From contig JAXLXI010000001.1 of assembly GCA_046328035.1 (NCBI GenBank), positions 434,001 to 498,000 on the forward strand: a DNA stretch of 64,000 nt, in the 5' to 3' direction. The notes beneath the pieces were generated by a model that worked only from the letters and a program-made list of their open reading frames with translations, had not been told where the DNA came from and made no database searches. Both the position numbers and the translations under genes were made by a program. How positions within the stretch are numbered: the stretch's first letter is position 1; every line of letters starts with the position of its first letter. Of the stretch, positions 27,312-36,274 are shown piece after piece. The stretch is from JBGASG01 sp046328035 (GTDB taxonomy: Bacteria > Cyanobacteriota > Vampirovibrionia > Obscuribacterales > Obscuribacteraceae).

Positions 27312-27638
27312 ATGAATTACCTTGACTCATTCTTTGACCGCCAGCACACGATCATAATTGATACGTTCTGGCTGAAAGGCATACCTGCTTCCTACATTGA
27401 TCGCGACCTGTACAGAACCGGCACGATTACCGACCTCAGCTCGCGCACGTATTCGGTGCATCTCTACCATCACACAGGCAAACCTAAGCGCAAGCCGCAG
27501 TTTGCGCCAGCCGTCTTTGGACAGCGAGAGAAACTGAAAGCTGCCATTACGGACAATCACGGCATTCGGAAATTGCGCGCTCTGCAAAATGAAGATCGCG
27601 AGCAGCCCCCGGAAGAGACTTTACTGAGCAGCGCGTAG
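27312..27638 (+). CDS. Small hypothetical protein
   Basis: 108 residues from the ATG at 27312, which has GGAGGG about 10 bases upstream; the frame extends to 27285 without a better start. It is soluble and basic, with a first half that looks beta-stranded (HTIIIDTFWLKGIPASYIDR, TYSVHLYHH). The charged C-terminus ends in EDREQPPEETLLSSA. No family is recognised. The last 18 bases overlap the end of the gene on the opposite strand (27621). Confidence 0.55.
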   Translation: MNYLDSFFDRQHTIIIDTFWLKGIPASYIDRDLYRTGTITDLSSRTYSVHLYHHTGKPKRKPQFAPAVFGQREKLKAAITDNHGIRKLRALQNEDREQPPEETLLSSA

Positions 27639-28505
27639 ATCGTCCGGAAGCCTGTCCGACAGATTGTGTGAAATCAGATAGTTGCGGAACGACTGACGCA
27701 TGTCTATGCCCACATATTGTGGCACCGGCGAAAAATTGCGCACCTTATAGAAAGGCGTGTAGTTGCGCGAGACCATGATTGGCAGCCCTTCGCTGGTAAA
27801 TAGTTTGATTGAACCGAAACCGCGCATGGTGTCATCGCTCTCTGGTTTAAAGAGCATGACCGTTTCTTGCTGGCGCACTTGTTTGATTTTCTGAGTCTGC
27901 CCATCTGCCACCACTGATGTGAACCGGTAGCGCGTCAAGACGCGGTTGTCGGCAACGTAGAGAAACTCCTTCGTCAACTCCTGGCGGTGCTCGGTCATAT
28001 CGATCACTTCTACGCGCCTGTACGATGGCACGTTGATGAAGTGCCAGATCTGGTTGAACTTATCGACTTGCATGCCGAATACCCACTGGTCCGACCGGGC
28101 GAATGTGCGCGGCTGATTGGTCGAACCCATGCCGCCGAAAGCCAGGTCGACGACCTCCAGCTGTGTCTCCGATTTGGTTTCCCACACACCGGCGAACCAA
28201 GCCGGTATCGGTACCCAGAGATTATTGGGCACCACGTCGGAAAACTTAGTCTCATCGAAGTTGGCCCCGGTGTGCAGTTTTTTGTCCACCGGCGGCAGGT
28301 TCTCCGAATGTTCTACACCGCCTTGCAAAAGAGGTTGCTTGACCCCGCCTTGCAAAGGCGCGGTCTGCTGTTGCTCCTGCTGTTCGATGCTGCCCTGCAA
28401 CGGACCCAGATCAGGAGGAATGTAATCCTGAGCCCTCACAGCTGCCGGCAACAGACAACCCAGACATGTGACGATGATGGCGGCAGCTCTTTTCCACATA
28501 CCCAT
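27621..28505 (-). CDS. Secreted hypothetical protein with LQGGV repeats
   Basis: 294 residues. The signal peptide has hydrophobic core AAAIIVTCLGCLLPAAVRAQ. The mature N-terminus carries short repeats: PLQGSIEQ, PLQGGVKQ, LLQGGVEH. A beta-rich domain of about 230 residues follows, with NNLWVPIPAWFAGVWETKSE, SDQWVFGMQVDKFNQIWHFI and RNYTPFYKVRNFSP. The domain resembles no family I can name. 'PIPAWFAGVW' patterns occur in uncharacterised envelope proteins. It starts one base after the stop of the membrane protein at 28507-29322, so the two are in one operon. Confidence 0.75.
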   Translation of the reverse strand: MGMWKRAAAIIVTCLGCLLPAAVRAQDYIPPDLGPLQGSIEQQEQQQTAPLQGGVKQPLLQGGVEHSENLPPVDKKLHTGANFDETKFSDVVPNNLWVPIPAWFAGVWETKSETQLEVVDLAFGGMGSTNQPRTFARSDQWVFGMQVDKFNQIWHFINVPSYRRVEVIDMTEHRQELTKEFLYVADNRVLTRYRFTSVVADGQTQKIKQVRQQETVMLFKPESDDTMRGFGSIKLFTSEGLPIMVSRNYTPFYKVRNFSPVPQYVGIDMRQSFRNYLISHNLSDRLPDDLRAAQ

Positions 28506-28506
28506 A

Positions 28507-29322
28507 CTATAGATGCGGCATGTTTATCGCGCCAGCAACCAGTAACACTATTGATCCGAAGCCGACCAAAAACGGCACCCATGACTGGCGCCAGTGCATG
28601 CACACGAAAATCAGGCGTACCAGCGGAATGAATATCATGCCGATGCCCCACCAGACGTTGCGCTGGAAGCCGAGGATAATCAGCCAGACGGTGGAAACGC
28701 CCAATCCAAGCAATCCCATAATTAGCCCGAAAAGCCCAAAGACCTCCAATGGAGTTGTCGGATGCCAGAATCGATCGGAGACGGCTGTGTTATATGCCGC
28801 GACTCTTGCTTTTGCCTTATCGGTATCCACCTCCAGCGAATTCAGGAAGCGCTCGCCGATCGCGCCATCATCGTTGGTGGTCAAACGAATGATTTCGCTG
28901 CGCGAGTTTTCGATTACCACCAGTTCGAGCATCTTGTCTTCGCCCTTGGTGGCAAAAAAACGTCTGCCTTCCCAGTTGTCGCCTTTGGCAACTTTGGGTT
29001 TTTCGAACTTGTATTCCTCATCTTTTTTGGGAATCTCTTTTTCTATGTCGTCCATGTCGTCTGTTTCGACTGGAATCGTCTCCAGCAAGAACACCTTGCC
29101 GTCCTTGGCCGCCATGTAGCGCTCGACCCCATCGCGTTTGGCTTGAGCGTTGTCTTTTTCGTCCCCCCACCCGGTTTCGAAGTCGGTCGGTGCCCAGACG
29201 GAAAAATCGCCGTTGGGAGCCGTCCACCTGCCGCCCTCGGCGATAGCGCTCGTTTTCAAACCAACCACAACGACAAGTGACACGACAAAGGCAATCAATA
29301 ATCTGAGGGCAGCATTGTGCAT
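28507..29322 (-). CDS. Envelope protein: signal peptide, soluble domain, three C-terminal membrane helices
   Basis: 271 residues. The signal peptide (LLIAFVVSLVVVVGLKTSAI) is followed by a soluble domain of about 150 residues with GGRWTAPNGDFSVWAPTDFE and a Lys/Glu/Asp-rich middle. Near residue 195 a series of hydrophobic segments begins (VFGLFGLIMGLLGLGVSTVW, WGIGMIFIPLVRLIFVCM and FLVGFGSIVLLVAGA). The extracytoplasmic domain thus sits on a three-helix anchor. The family is not recognised. It forms an operon with the secreted protein downstream and lies 63 bases after the PLP enzyme gene. Confidence 0.7.
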   Translation of the reverse strand: MHNAALRLLIAFVVSLVVVVGLKTSAIAEGGRWTAPNGDFSVWAPTDFETGWGDEKDNAQAKRDGVERYMAAKDGKVFLLETIPVETDDMDDIEKEIPKKDEEYKFEKPKVAKGDNWEGRRFFATKGEDKMLELVVIENSRSEIIRLTTNDDGAIGERFLNSLEVDTDKAKARVAAYNTAVSDRFWHPTTPLEVFGLFGLIMGLLGLGVSTVWLIILGFQRNVWWGIGMIFIPLVRLIFVCMHWRQSWVPFLVGFGSIVLLVAGAINMPHL

Positions 29323-29385
29323 AATCAGCCTCGCTGGGCGTGAGGTGTCCGCTATAGTCTATGTTGTTCCAGCCGTGGTCGTAAC

Positions 29386-30390
29386 CTAATCACCCAGCTT
29401 CGATTTGAGCCAGGCATCGTCATAGATGGTGCTGATATAGCCCCTGCCGCCGTCCGGGAGTACGGCGACGATGTTGAGCTTGTCGACTTCTGAAGCCGGG
29501 GCAGGCAGACGCCGGCAATATTCAACGGCGGCCGCGACGATGCAACCCGATGAACTGCCGACGAACATCGCTTCGGTGCGCAACAGCTCTTTGGCGACCG
29601 CCACCGATTGCGCGTCGCTGACCTGCACCACATCATCGACGAGAGATTTGTCGAAGTTGCCGGGGATGAAGTCCTGTCCGATGCCTTCAACTATGTAGGA
29701 CGAGCTGGTCGATGTTTTGCCGTGCACCAGATCGGCAAGCAGACTGCCTCTGGGATCGGCGAGCACGACTTTCATTGAGGGCTTGTGCTCTTTCAAGAAA
29801 CGACCGGCTCCGGTCAGCGTGCCACCAGTGCCGACACCAACCACAAGCGCGTCGACAGCGCCGCCTGTCTGTTCCCAGATCTCCGGCCCGGTGCTTTGAT
29901 AGTGAGCCTCGACATTGCTTTCGTTGTAAAACTGGTCTGCGAGCCAGCCCCCGGTTGAAGCCGCGATCTCGCGGGCGCGATTCATGAAGTGATCGGGGTC
30001 GGAGATGGCTTTGCCGGAGGGTGTGATCACTGCCTCGGCGCCGAGCGCTTCGAGGAACTTCACCTTATCTTTGCTCACCTTCTCCGACATGACGGTGATC
30101 AGCTTGTAGCCACGCAAAGCGGCTACAAGAGCCAACCCAATGCCGGTATTACCGGCGGTTGCTTCGACGATGGTGGCGCCCGGGCGCAATTGCCCCGACT
30201 CCTCAGCTTTCTTCACCATGTGAAACGCGATGCGGTCTTTTACTGATCCGCCTGGATTGAGAAACTCGCACTTCGCCAGAAGGTTATGTTCGATTTTTTG
30301 AGACGCGGCGAAGCGATCCAGTTGCACAATTGCGGTGTTGCCGACCAGAGCGGCGAGCGAGCTTTGTACGGGAGTGGCATGCGTGGACAT
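29386..30390 (-). CDS. PLP-dependent cysteine/cystathionine beta-synthase
   Basis: 334 residues of the fold-type II PLP family. The PLP-binding Lys51 lies in NPGGSVKDR, with the Asn loop TAGNTG and the phosphate-cradle loop GVGTGGT. The stretches EGIGQDFIPGNFDKSLVDDV and GRGYISTIYDDAWL look closer to cystathionine beta-synthase than to O-acetylserine sulfhydrylase. The C-terminal CBS domain pair is absent, as in many bacterial enzymes. The likely reaction is beta-replacement on serine or O-acetylserine to give cystathionine or cysteine. The substrate cannot be decided from sequence alone. It is divergent from the phosphofructokinase gene, with 130 bases between starts. Confidence 0.9.
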   Translation of the reverse strand: MSTHATPVQSSLAALVGNTAIVQLDRFAASQKIEHNLLAKCEFLNPGGSVKDRIAFHMVKKAEESGQLRPGATIVEATAGNTGIGLALVAALRGYKLITVMSEKVSKDKVKFLEALGAEAVITPSGKAISDPDHFMNRAREIAASTGGWLADQFYNESNVEAHYQSTGPEIWEQTGGAVDALVVGVGTGGTLTGAGRFLKEHKPSMKVVLADPRGSLLADLVHGKTSTSSSYIVEGIGQDFIPGNFDKSLVDDVVQVSDAQSVAVAKELLRTEAMFVGSSSGCIVAAAVEYCRRLPAPASEVDKLNIVAVLPDGGRGYISTIYDDAWLKSKLGD

Positions 30391-30520
30391 GTAAGTCAGG
30401 GTAACGGATTGCAGCAGACATTGCCAGCCAGGGCGTTATCAAGCACCATGAATTCGCCGAAGGCCGTAAGATCGATATCCTTTTAAGTAATTGACCCTTT
30501 CAGTATTTCTGGAGACGAAC

Positions 30521-31726
30521 GTGAAAAACATCGGAATCATAACGTCGGGCGGCGATTGCGGCGGATTGAATGGCGTTATCAAAGGTGCCGCCTTGACCGC
30601 TCTTGGAAAGGGGCTCACTGCTTACATCATTCCGAACGGCTATGCCGGTCTTTATAATCTCGTCGACCTCAAGTCGCTCACCAAATTGACGCACGAACGC
30701 ATCGAGCAAATCGATGTGTTCACCGCCGGTAGTGAAGCCGGCAACTCGCGCGTCAAGATTTCGAAGATCAAAGACGACAAAAAATACGAACGCATTAAAG
30801 AAGGGCTGAAGAAGTTCGACATCGATGCGCTGGTCATCGCCGGTGGCGACGACACCGGCAGCGTCGTCGTCGATTTGAGCGCGCAAGGCATTCCCTGTGT
30901 GCACGCGCCGAAGACGATGGACCTCGACCTGATGCCTTACAGTGTAGGTGGTGACTCGACGATCAATCGCATCGCCCAAGAACTCCATGATCTGAAAACT
31001 ACCGGGCGCACCCACAACCGCATCATCGTGGTGGAAGTTTTCGGCCGATATGCGGGGCACACCGCGTTTCGCGGTGGTATCGCAGCTGATGCCGATGCGG
31101 TTCTCATTCCTGAAGTGCCCGTCGATTTCGATGTCTTGTACAAACATGTCAAAGACGCATTTATTCGCCGTGTGGAAAAGAGCGATGTGCACGCCGGCAC
31201 CGCCATTGTCGTTGTTGCCGAAGGGCTGCGTGACGCATCCGGAGCCGAACTGGTCGACATGTCCAGCGAACCCGATTCGTTCGGGCACCGCAAACTAATG
31301 GGTGCCGGTCGCTACGTCGTCAAACAACTCGAAGATCGCGTCAAAGCCGATCCCGAAATCAAAGAATTCATGAAACGCACCGGTCAGCTGGTGGCAGGCG
31401 TCTATGAAATCCCCGAGGTGCGCGAAATTCGCCCCGGACACTTAGTCCGCTGCGGCAGCACCACCGCCGTCGACAGCAACTTCGGATTGGAAGTCGGTTC
31501 CGCCGCCGTCGAGCTGATCTCGCAAGGCACCTTCGGCGTCACCGTGGTTTCCTACTTAGCCGGCACCATCGAATATATGGACGTCAAAGACGCCATCGTG
31601 CAACGCCACGTAGACCCAGCCGACGTCGCTTTATTCGAAGCCCTGGGCGTCTCCTTCGGACGCAAGCCCGAGAAGTCCGCACCCAAAGCCAAGAAGGTCT
31701 CTGGAACACCGGTCCGCGTGTACTAG
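30521..31726 (+). CDS. pfp: 6-phosphofructokinase, PPi-dependent type
   Basis: 401 residues from the GTG at 30521 (GGAG about 10 bases upstream), which puts the ATP/PPi loop NIGIITSGGDCGGLNG at the N-terminus. Two positions that set phosphate donor specificity are both of the PPi kind: Asp111 in GGDDTG, where ATP enzymes have Gly, and Lys131 in PKTMDLD, where ATP enzymes have Gly. The catalytic Asp134 is present, but the usual Asn of T-x-D-N-D is Leu. The sugar-phosphate motif EVFGRYAGH is intact. It would interconvert fructose 6-phosphate and fructose 1,6-bisphosphate reversibly with PPi. The short Lys-rich C-terminal tail is extra. Confidence 0.92.
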   Translation: MKNIGIITSGGDCGGLNGVIKGAALTALGKGLTAYIIPNGYAGLYNLVDLKSLTKLTHERIEQIDVFTAGSEAGNSRVKISKIKDDKKYERIKEGLKKFDIDALVIAGGDDTGSVVVDLSAQGIPCVHAPKTMDLDLMPYSVGGDSTINRIAQELHDLKTTGRTHNRIIVVEVFGRYAGHTAFRGGIAADADAVLIPEVPVDFDVLYKHVKDAFIRRVEKSDVHAGTAIVVVAEGLRDASGAELVDMSSEPDSFGHRKLMGAGRYVVKQLEDRVKADPEIKEFMKRTGQLVAGVYEIPEVREIRPGHLVRCGSTTAVDSNFGLEVGSAAVELISQGTFGVTVVSYLAGTIEYMDVKDAIVQRHVDPADVALFEALGVSFGRKPEKSAPKAKKVSGTPVRVY

Positions 31727-31733
31727 GTTCGTT

Positions 31734-34289
31734 TCATTTCTCTTCGGCGACTGCCGGTCGTGCCACCGTGGGTGGTTTATAGCCGGTGCGTTCCGACCTT
31801 TGCAGGTCTTGTTTCGCCAAATCGGGCTTGTTCAGTTTCTCATAGACCTGGCTGCGGTGATAAAGCACTTCGCCCTGATCGGGGTCCATCGCCAGCGCCT
31901 TGTTGAGATGCTCCAGCGCTTTATCGAGCTTTCCGTCATGAAACTCGGCGTAGCCCAGCGTGTCCCAGATAGCGGCGCAGTTCGGATCTATCTCTAACGC
32001 CAGCTGGGCATCGGCAATGGCTTTGCTGTATTGTCCCAGTCTGTCGTAAACCAGCGAGCGCAGATTGTATGCCGAGGACGATTTCGGATCGGCGGCAATC
32101 GCCTTATTAATCGCGTCGAGTGCCTCATTATATCGATTCAAGTCGAGGTAGAGATTGCCGTGCATCTCGAACTCGCTTTGCGGAATGCTCGCCAACGCAG
32201 CTTCGAGATCAGCCCTGGCGGCAGCCTGATTGTTCTCTGCGTTATAGATTTCGCCGCGCACAGCAAGCGAAAAGCCGTTCTTCGGATCCAGCTTCAGTGA
32301 AGCCGAAATGTCTTTTAGCGCATCCTTATAATGACCCTGCGCAAGCTGTGCCTCGGCGCGACAGCGATATGCGGTCGCCGACTGCGGGTCTTTTTCCAGC
32401 GCCGTCGAGAAATCTTTTATAGCCCGATCCCACGCATAATCGCGCAGAAAGGCTTGCCCTCTCAAAGAGTAGCCGCTCGGTTCCTTCGGATTCAGTTCGA
32501 TCACTTTGTCGGCATCGCTGATCGCTTTTTGATTTGCACCCAGCACCATGAAAAGCATAGCTCGTCGCTGCAGTGCGTCTTTGTTGTTCGGTTCGAGTTC
32601 GAGCGCTTTGTTGCAACTGCTCATTGCTCGTTCGATGTCGTGCTGCGCATGAAACAGGTCAGCCTGCGTGATGTAATCCGAGACATCCTTAGAGCCTGCT
32701 GCCACCACTTTGTTGACTTGTTCCAGCGCCTTGTCCGATTTGCCGGCGCGACTGTATGCGTCGGCAAGAGAAGAACGAGCGCCCATTCGTTCCGGGCTTA
32801 ACTCGACGGCTTTCTCAAGATCTGCAATTGCTTCTGGAAATTTGTCCAACTCCAGATAAGCCTGTCCTCTGATCTCCCAGGCGTACGCGTATTTCGGTTC
32901 AAGCTTTATGGCTTGCGATGCCGTTGCTACCGCCTTGTCCGGCTGTAGCAACATGCGCTGAATCTCGGCACGAAACGCAAACAACCACGCATCATCCGGC
33001 GTGGATTGACTCGCCGTCGCCAGATCCTTATCCGCACCTTTGTAGTCTTCCTGATCGTATTTTGCTCGCGCTCGCAATTGCAATGCCCAGCTGTACCCGG
33101 GGCTGATCTCCAGCGCGCGCGTTGCCTCGGCGATCGAGTCGGCAGGTTGTCCGAGATGGCGCAGTATCAATGCTTTCAGTGAATGCAATCGCGGGCTGCG
33201 TGGATACAGCTTGAGCGCTCTGTCGGTCAACTCCAGCGCTTCGCTTTGACTGTCCTGCGGACCTCGTCTCTGGTAGGCGTAAATGGTTGCCAGTTCTTCC
33301 AGTGCGTAGGCGTTGTTCGCATCAAGCTTGATGGCTTTCTTGTATGCTTCGGCTGCTTCCGAATAAGACTTCTGCGCGGACAAGATGTCACCCTTGGTGG
33401 CATAGGCCCACGGGTTGTCGACACCGATTTCGATGGCTTTGTTGACTTGATCGAGTGCCTTGTCCAGCTGGTTCGCCTGAAAGTACACGCAGGCAAGGGA
33501 AGCAGATGCTTGTTTCGAGCTGGGATTTAGAGAAACAGCTTTCTCGAGATCCGCAATCGCTTCCGTGCTCTTTTTAGTTTCGGCGTAGCACTCTCCTCTG
33601 ATCATATAAGGGAAGGCGTACGACGAATCTATACTGATAGCTTCGCTGGCGTCCGCGATCGCCAGGTCATATTGTTTCAAGTTGCGCCTGGCTTCGGCGC
33701 GGAATGCCAGCGTCCACTGATTTTTGCCTTCAGTTTTCAGCGCTGTCGAACAGTCTTTGTCTGCACCGAGATAGTCACAGGCGCGAAACTTCGCTTCCGC
33801 TCGCAACTGCATCGCCCACAGACTATCCGGCTCGATCGCCAGAGCTCGATTGCACTCGGCTATCGCATCATCAGATTTATTGAGGTCTATAAGAACCATC
33901 GCGCGGGCGCAGTGGGCTCTGGCACCGGTACCGCGCAACTCGATTGCTTTCTCGGCATCGCTCAGAGCTTTTTGAAATTCGCCCAGCGCTTCGTAAATTT
34001 CTGATCGAAGCAGCCACGACTCAGATTCGGTTGGACGCATTTCGACGCAGCGGTTGGCATCCACCAGCGCATTTTGAAACTCTCGCTTTCTGAGCAACAA
34101 GCGACCGCGCAGCATCAATGCATGCCAGTCACCGGAATTGGTGCGCAGCGCTTCGTTGACTTGATCGACTGTGCTTTGACCGGACTGTGTCTTGTCGCCG
34201 CTGCCGACACCGGTGAATTCACCTGGTGTCGGGTGCACCATCAGGGTGGACACAACCGGAACCAATAACTTCAAAGCCCAGGTTGTCAC
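31734..34289 (-). CDS. Large secreted TPR protein (about 20 repeats)
   Basis: 851 residues. The start is GTG at 34287-34289 with GAGGG 6 bases upstream. A short hydrophobic N-terminus (about residues 4-20) looks like a signal peptide or anchor. Nearly all the rest is tandem 34-residue TPRs, with repeat units such as AYEALGEFQKALSDAEKAIE, YLELDKFPEAIADLEKAVEL and KDALKDISASLKLDPKNGFS. The repeats form a long superhelix; no catalytic domain is present. The repeats differ at DNA level, so this is an old array. Two GATATC-centred palindromes lie 60-110 bases upstream of the start and may control it. It is convergent with pfp (7-base gap). Confidence 0.88.
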   Translation of the reverse strand: MTTWALKLLVPVVSTLMVHPTPGEFTGVGSGDKTQSGQSTVDQVNEALRTNSGDWHALMLRGRLLLRKREFQNALVDANRCVEMRPTESESWLLRSEIYEALGEFQKALSDAEKAIELRGTGARAHCARAMVLIDLNKSDDAIAECNRALAIEPDSLWAMQLRAEAKFRACDYLGADKDCSTALKTEGKNQWTLAFRAEARRNLKQYDLAIADASEAISIDSSYAFPYMIRGECYAETKKSTEAIADLEKAVSLNPSSKQASASLACVYFQANQLDKALDQVNKAIEIGVDNPWAYATKGDILSAQKSYSEAAEAYKKAIKLDANNAYALEELATIYAYQRRGPQDSQSEALELTDRALKLYPRSPRLHSLKALILRHLGQPADSIAEATRALEISPGYSWALQLRARAKYDQEDYKGADKDLATASQSTPDDAWLFAFRAEIQRMLLQPDKAVATASQAIKLEPKYAYAWEIRGQAYLELDKFPEAIADLEKAVELSPERMGARSSLADAYSRAGKSDKALEQVNKVVAAGSKDVSDYITQADLFHAQHDIERAMSSCNKALELEPNNKDALQRRAMLFMVLGANQKAISDADKVIELNPKEPSGYSLRGQAFLRDYAWDRAIKDFSTALEKDPQSATAYRCRAEAQLAQGHYKDALKDISASLKLDPKNGFSLAVRGEIYNAENNQAAARADLEAALASIPQSEFEMHGNLYLDLNRYNEALDAINKAIAADPKSSSAYNLRSLVYDRLGQYSKAIADAQLALEIDPNCAAIWDTLGYAEFHDGKLDKALEHLNKALAMDPDQGEVLYHRSQVYEKLNKPDLAKQDLQRSERTGYKPPTVARPAVAEEK

Positions 34290-34347
34290 ACTGCCCTCGG
34301 TGGTGAATGGATTTGCCGCCTGCCAAATTTATCACCCTCTTCGCATC

Positions 34348-34365
34348 TAAAGCGATATCGTTTCA
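34348..34365. repeat. GATATC-centred imperfect palindrome (copy 3)
   Basis: TAAAGCGATATCGTTTCA, centred at 34356/34357. It matches the 18-base consensus TGAAGYGATATCRCTTCA of the copies at 7723-7837, with changes at three positions. It lies about 60 bases upstream of the GTG of the large TPR gene. Confidence 0.65.
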
Positions 34366-34378
34366 AGTTCCCTGCAGA

Positions 34379-34400
34379 CCTAAAGCGATATCGCTTCAGG
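34379..34400. repeat. GATATC-centred palindrome (copy 4)
   Basis: CCTAAAGCGATATCGCTTCAGG, centred at 34389/34390. Ten of eleven base pairs match (one A/C mismatch). Its centre is 33 bases from copy 3, close to three helical turns, which suits two dimers bound to one face of the DNA. Confidence 0.75.
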
Positions 34401-34642
34401 ATTCTCGAGACCCGAAACGCCCACCAGGCTTGGTCCGTCGAATTAATTGCGGTTATTACGTAGTTGAAGATTAAATGGCATTGCCAGGGGGGTGGTTCCG
34501 CCGTATTATCAGCGTTCTAAAGCCCCCGCTTTGCTGTGTCCCGCCCGCGAACCCAATAAACAGAATAGTCACGCGTTGTTCACGAGTTATTAACGCTCGC
34601 GATTGACGCTGTCGTGCCCGCACACGAGAGAGAAAATAAAAA

Positions 34643-36274
34643 ATGGCACCCCCTGAAGCCACGACCTCCGCCCAGGTCAAAGATTCGACTGCCGGCCAAC
34701 AACAATCCGGCGATGGCAGCAGCCATGCTTACCAGCAAACTGTGCAGGAAACCTACGGACCGCCCCAGGCTGGTGCGGACAAAACGGTGACCGCGCAACG
34801 AGATACGACGACGGGAGGAAACGTCGAGGCGCTGCCGCCGAAACCAGAACATTTGGCTGACCGCGGGCAGTTCTACATAAGTCAGATGGGCGATACGAAT
34901 TATGGTGGCAGTCTGTTTATGTGCGGCTCCACCAGTCTCTATATGGCATGCCGGGATTGGCACGCCAAGGGCTCTGCCGATGTCACCGGCGGACAGGGAT
35001 TCGCCAAGCAGCCCAGCGAGAACGAACGAGTCGCGGTCGCAAAAACGACCGGTGTTCTCGCGGAGGGACAGTTTCCTGGCGGACCCGAGTTGATGGCGCA
35101 GGAAGCCGAGAAGCAAGGACTGAAAGCCAAAGCTTACGATTCAAACACTGGTGCCAATGCCGACCAGGCGCTCAGTATGAACGCAATGGATGCCGAACTG
35201 GCAGCCGGTCACAGCATCATTCTCAATGGACCGAATCACTTCATTTATATTGCCGGTAAAACGGCCAACGGACAGTACATCGTGGGTGATCCCGCTAACC
35301 CCGGTGTGACTACAATGAATCGCCAGGACATCGAATCGCGCCTGGTAAATGCCGGTCGCGGTTTCACCGCCGTCTGGAATCCAGACATGGTGGCACCGCG
35401 TCAGTTCGACGACATCCCCGGTGGCAATGCTGCACCACCGGTGGTGGACCGTGGCGGACCCGGCAGCGGAGGCGGAAACGGATCCGCCTTCGAAGGTGGT
35501 GGCGATCGTGGAAGCGGCGGTGTTCCCCGCACCGACGAAGACTTTGCGCCACCGCCCAGCGATTCGCCAAATTACGTCGGCAACAAAACCAACGACGAGG
35601 AAGAGTTTTACAAGAAATACCCGAGCTTCAACAAAGAATTCACGGACAAACTGGTCAACGCTGTCGCCGGCAACGAAGGCAACTTCTCGTCGGTCAACTG
35701 GGACGACAATGGTGCCGGCATCTCCGTCGGCTTGCGTCAGTGGAACCAGAAGTCAGGCGAACTGCCGCAGTTTCTCGAAGACCTGTGGAAAACAAATCCC
35801 GACCTGTTCATGAAACTGTACCCTGAGCTGTATAAGCAGTTGAAAGAACACGGCATGGACTTCAACTCGATTCGAGACATGACGTTCTTCGACGGCAAGA
35901 ATCCCACCGCACTCGGCAAAGAGATGGCGGAAGCGATGAAGAACCCGGAGATGAAACAGTTCCAGCTCGATGAAGCCCGCAAGTGGGTCGTCGGTGCGAT
36001 GCAGGTTGGAGCGCAAGCCGGCTTCAAGAGCGAATACGGAATCGCGTGTGTCGCCGATGCCATCAACCAGGCTGGACCAGGAAAGGTCCAGGGTGCGCTA
36101 CAAGATCAACAGCTGCAAGAACTGGTCAAAGGGGGCAAGGAAGAAGAAGCCATCCAGCGCATGGAACAACTATTGCAACGACCCGGCGGCGATCAACGCG
36201 ATAAGAAAATTGCCAGTGCCGGAATGAGTTCCGATGCGGTAGTCAACTTTCCGCCACCACTGACGGTGGGTTAG
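34643..36274 (+). CDS. C39-like cysteine peptidase plus lysozyme-like domain protein
   Basis: 543 residues without a signal peptide. Residues 75-250 look like a C39-like papain-fold peptidase, with Cys94 in MCGSTSLYMACRDW, His199 in GPNHFIYIAG and Asp216 in YIVGDPANPG. A Gly/Pro-rich linker (260-315) leads to a second domain (about 325-520). There NAVAGNEGNFSSVNWDDNGA followed by GISVGLRQWNQ, with Glu345 as candidate acid, resembles lysozyme/chitosanase-like muramidase domains found in phage and secretion-system proteins. A peptidase joined to a wall hydrolase suggests a secreted wall-active or antagonistic protein, leaving by a route other than Sec. The 3' end overlaps the convergent TetR gene by 32 bases. 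Confidence 0.75.
   Translation: MAPPEATTSAQVKDSTAGQQQSGDGSSHAYQQTVQETYGPPQAGADKTVTAQRDTTTGGNVEALPPKPEHLADRGQFYISQMGDTNYGGSLFMCGSTSLYMACRDWHAKGSADVTGGQGFAKQPSENERVAVAKTTGVLAEGQFPGGPELMAQEAEKQGLKAKAYDSNTGANADQALSMNAMDAELAAGHSIILNGPNHFIYIAGKTANGQYIVGDPANPGVTTMNRQDIESRLVNAGRGFTAVWNPDMVAPRQFDDIPGGNAAPPVVDRGGPGSGGGNGSAFEGGGDRGSGGVPRTDEDFAPPPSDSPNYVGNKTNDEEEFYKKYPSFNKEFTDKLVNAVAGNEGNFSSVNWDDNGAGISVGLRQWNQKSGELPQFLEDLWKTNPDLFMKLYPELYKQLKEHGMDFNSIRDMTFFDGKNPTALGKEMAEAMKNPEMKQFQLDEARKWVVGAMQVGAQAGFKSEYGIACVADAINQAGPGKVQGALQDQQLQELVKGGKEEEAIQRMEQLLQRPGGDQRDKKIASAGMSSDAVVNFPPPLTVG

Larger units (their letters stand above)
34290..34642. other. Divergent intergenic region, 353 bases
   Basis: This is the spacer between the large TPR gene (minus strand) and the C39-like/lysozyme-like gene (plus strand). 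It holds the palindrome doublet at 34348-34400 and an A-rich leader (GAGAGAGAAAATAAAAA) before the ATG at 34643. I see no gene and no convincing -35/-10 pair. Confidence 0.55.

Noticed and set aside
26485..27330. 281-codon open frame on the minus strand
   Set aside because: Antisense to the kinase domain of the receiver-kinase fusion. The amino acid composition is implausible and no domain is visible.
30465..30485. GATATC in the spacer before the phosphofructokinase gene, checked as a further palindrome copy
   Set aside because: The flanking bases do not match the TGAAGYGATATCRCTTCA consensus. Only the six-base centre is shared.
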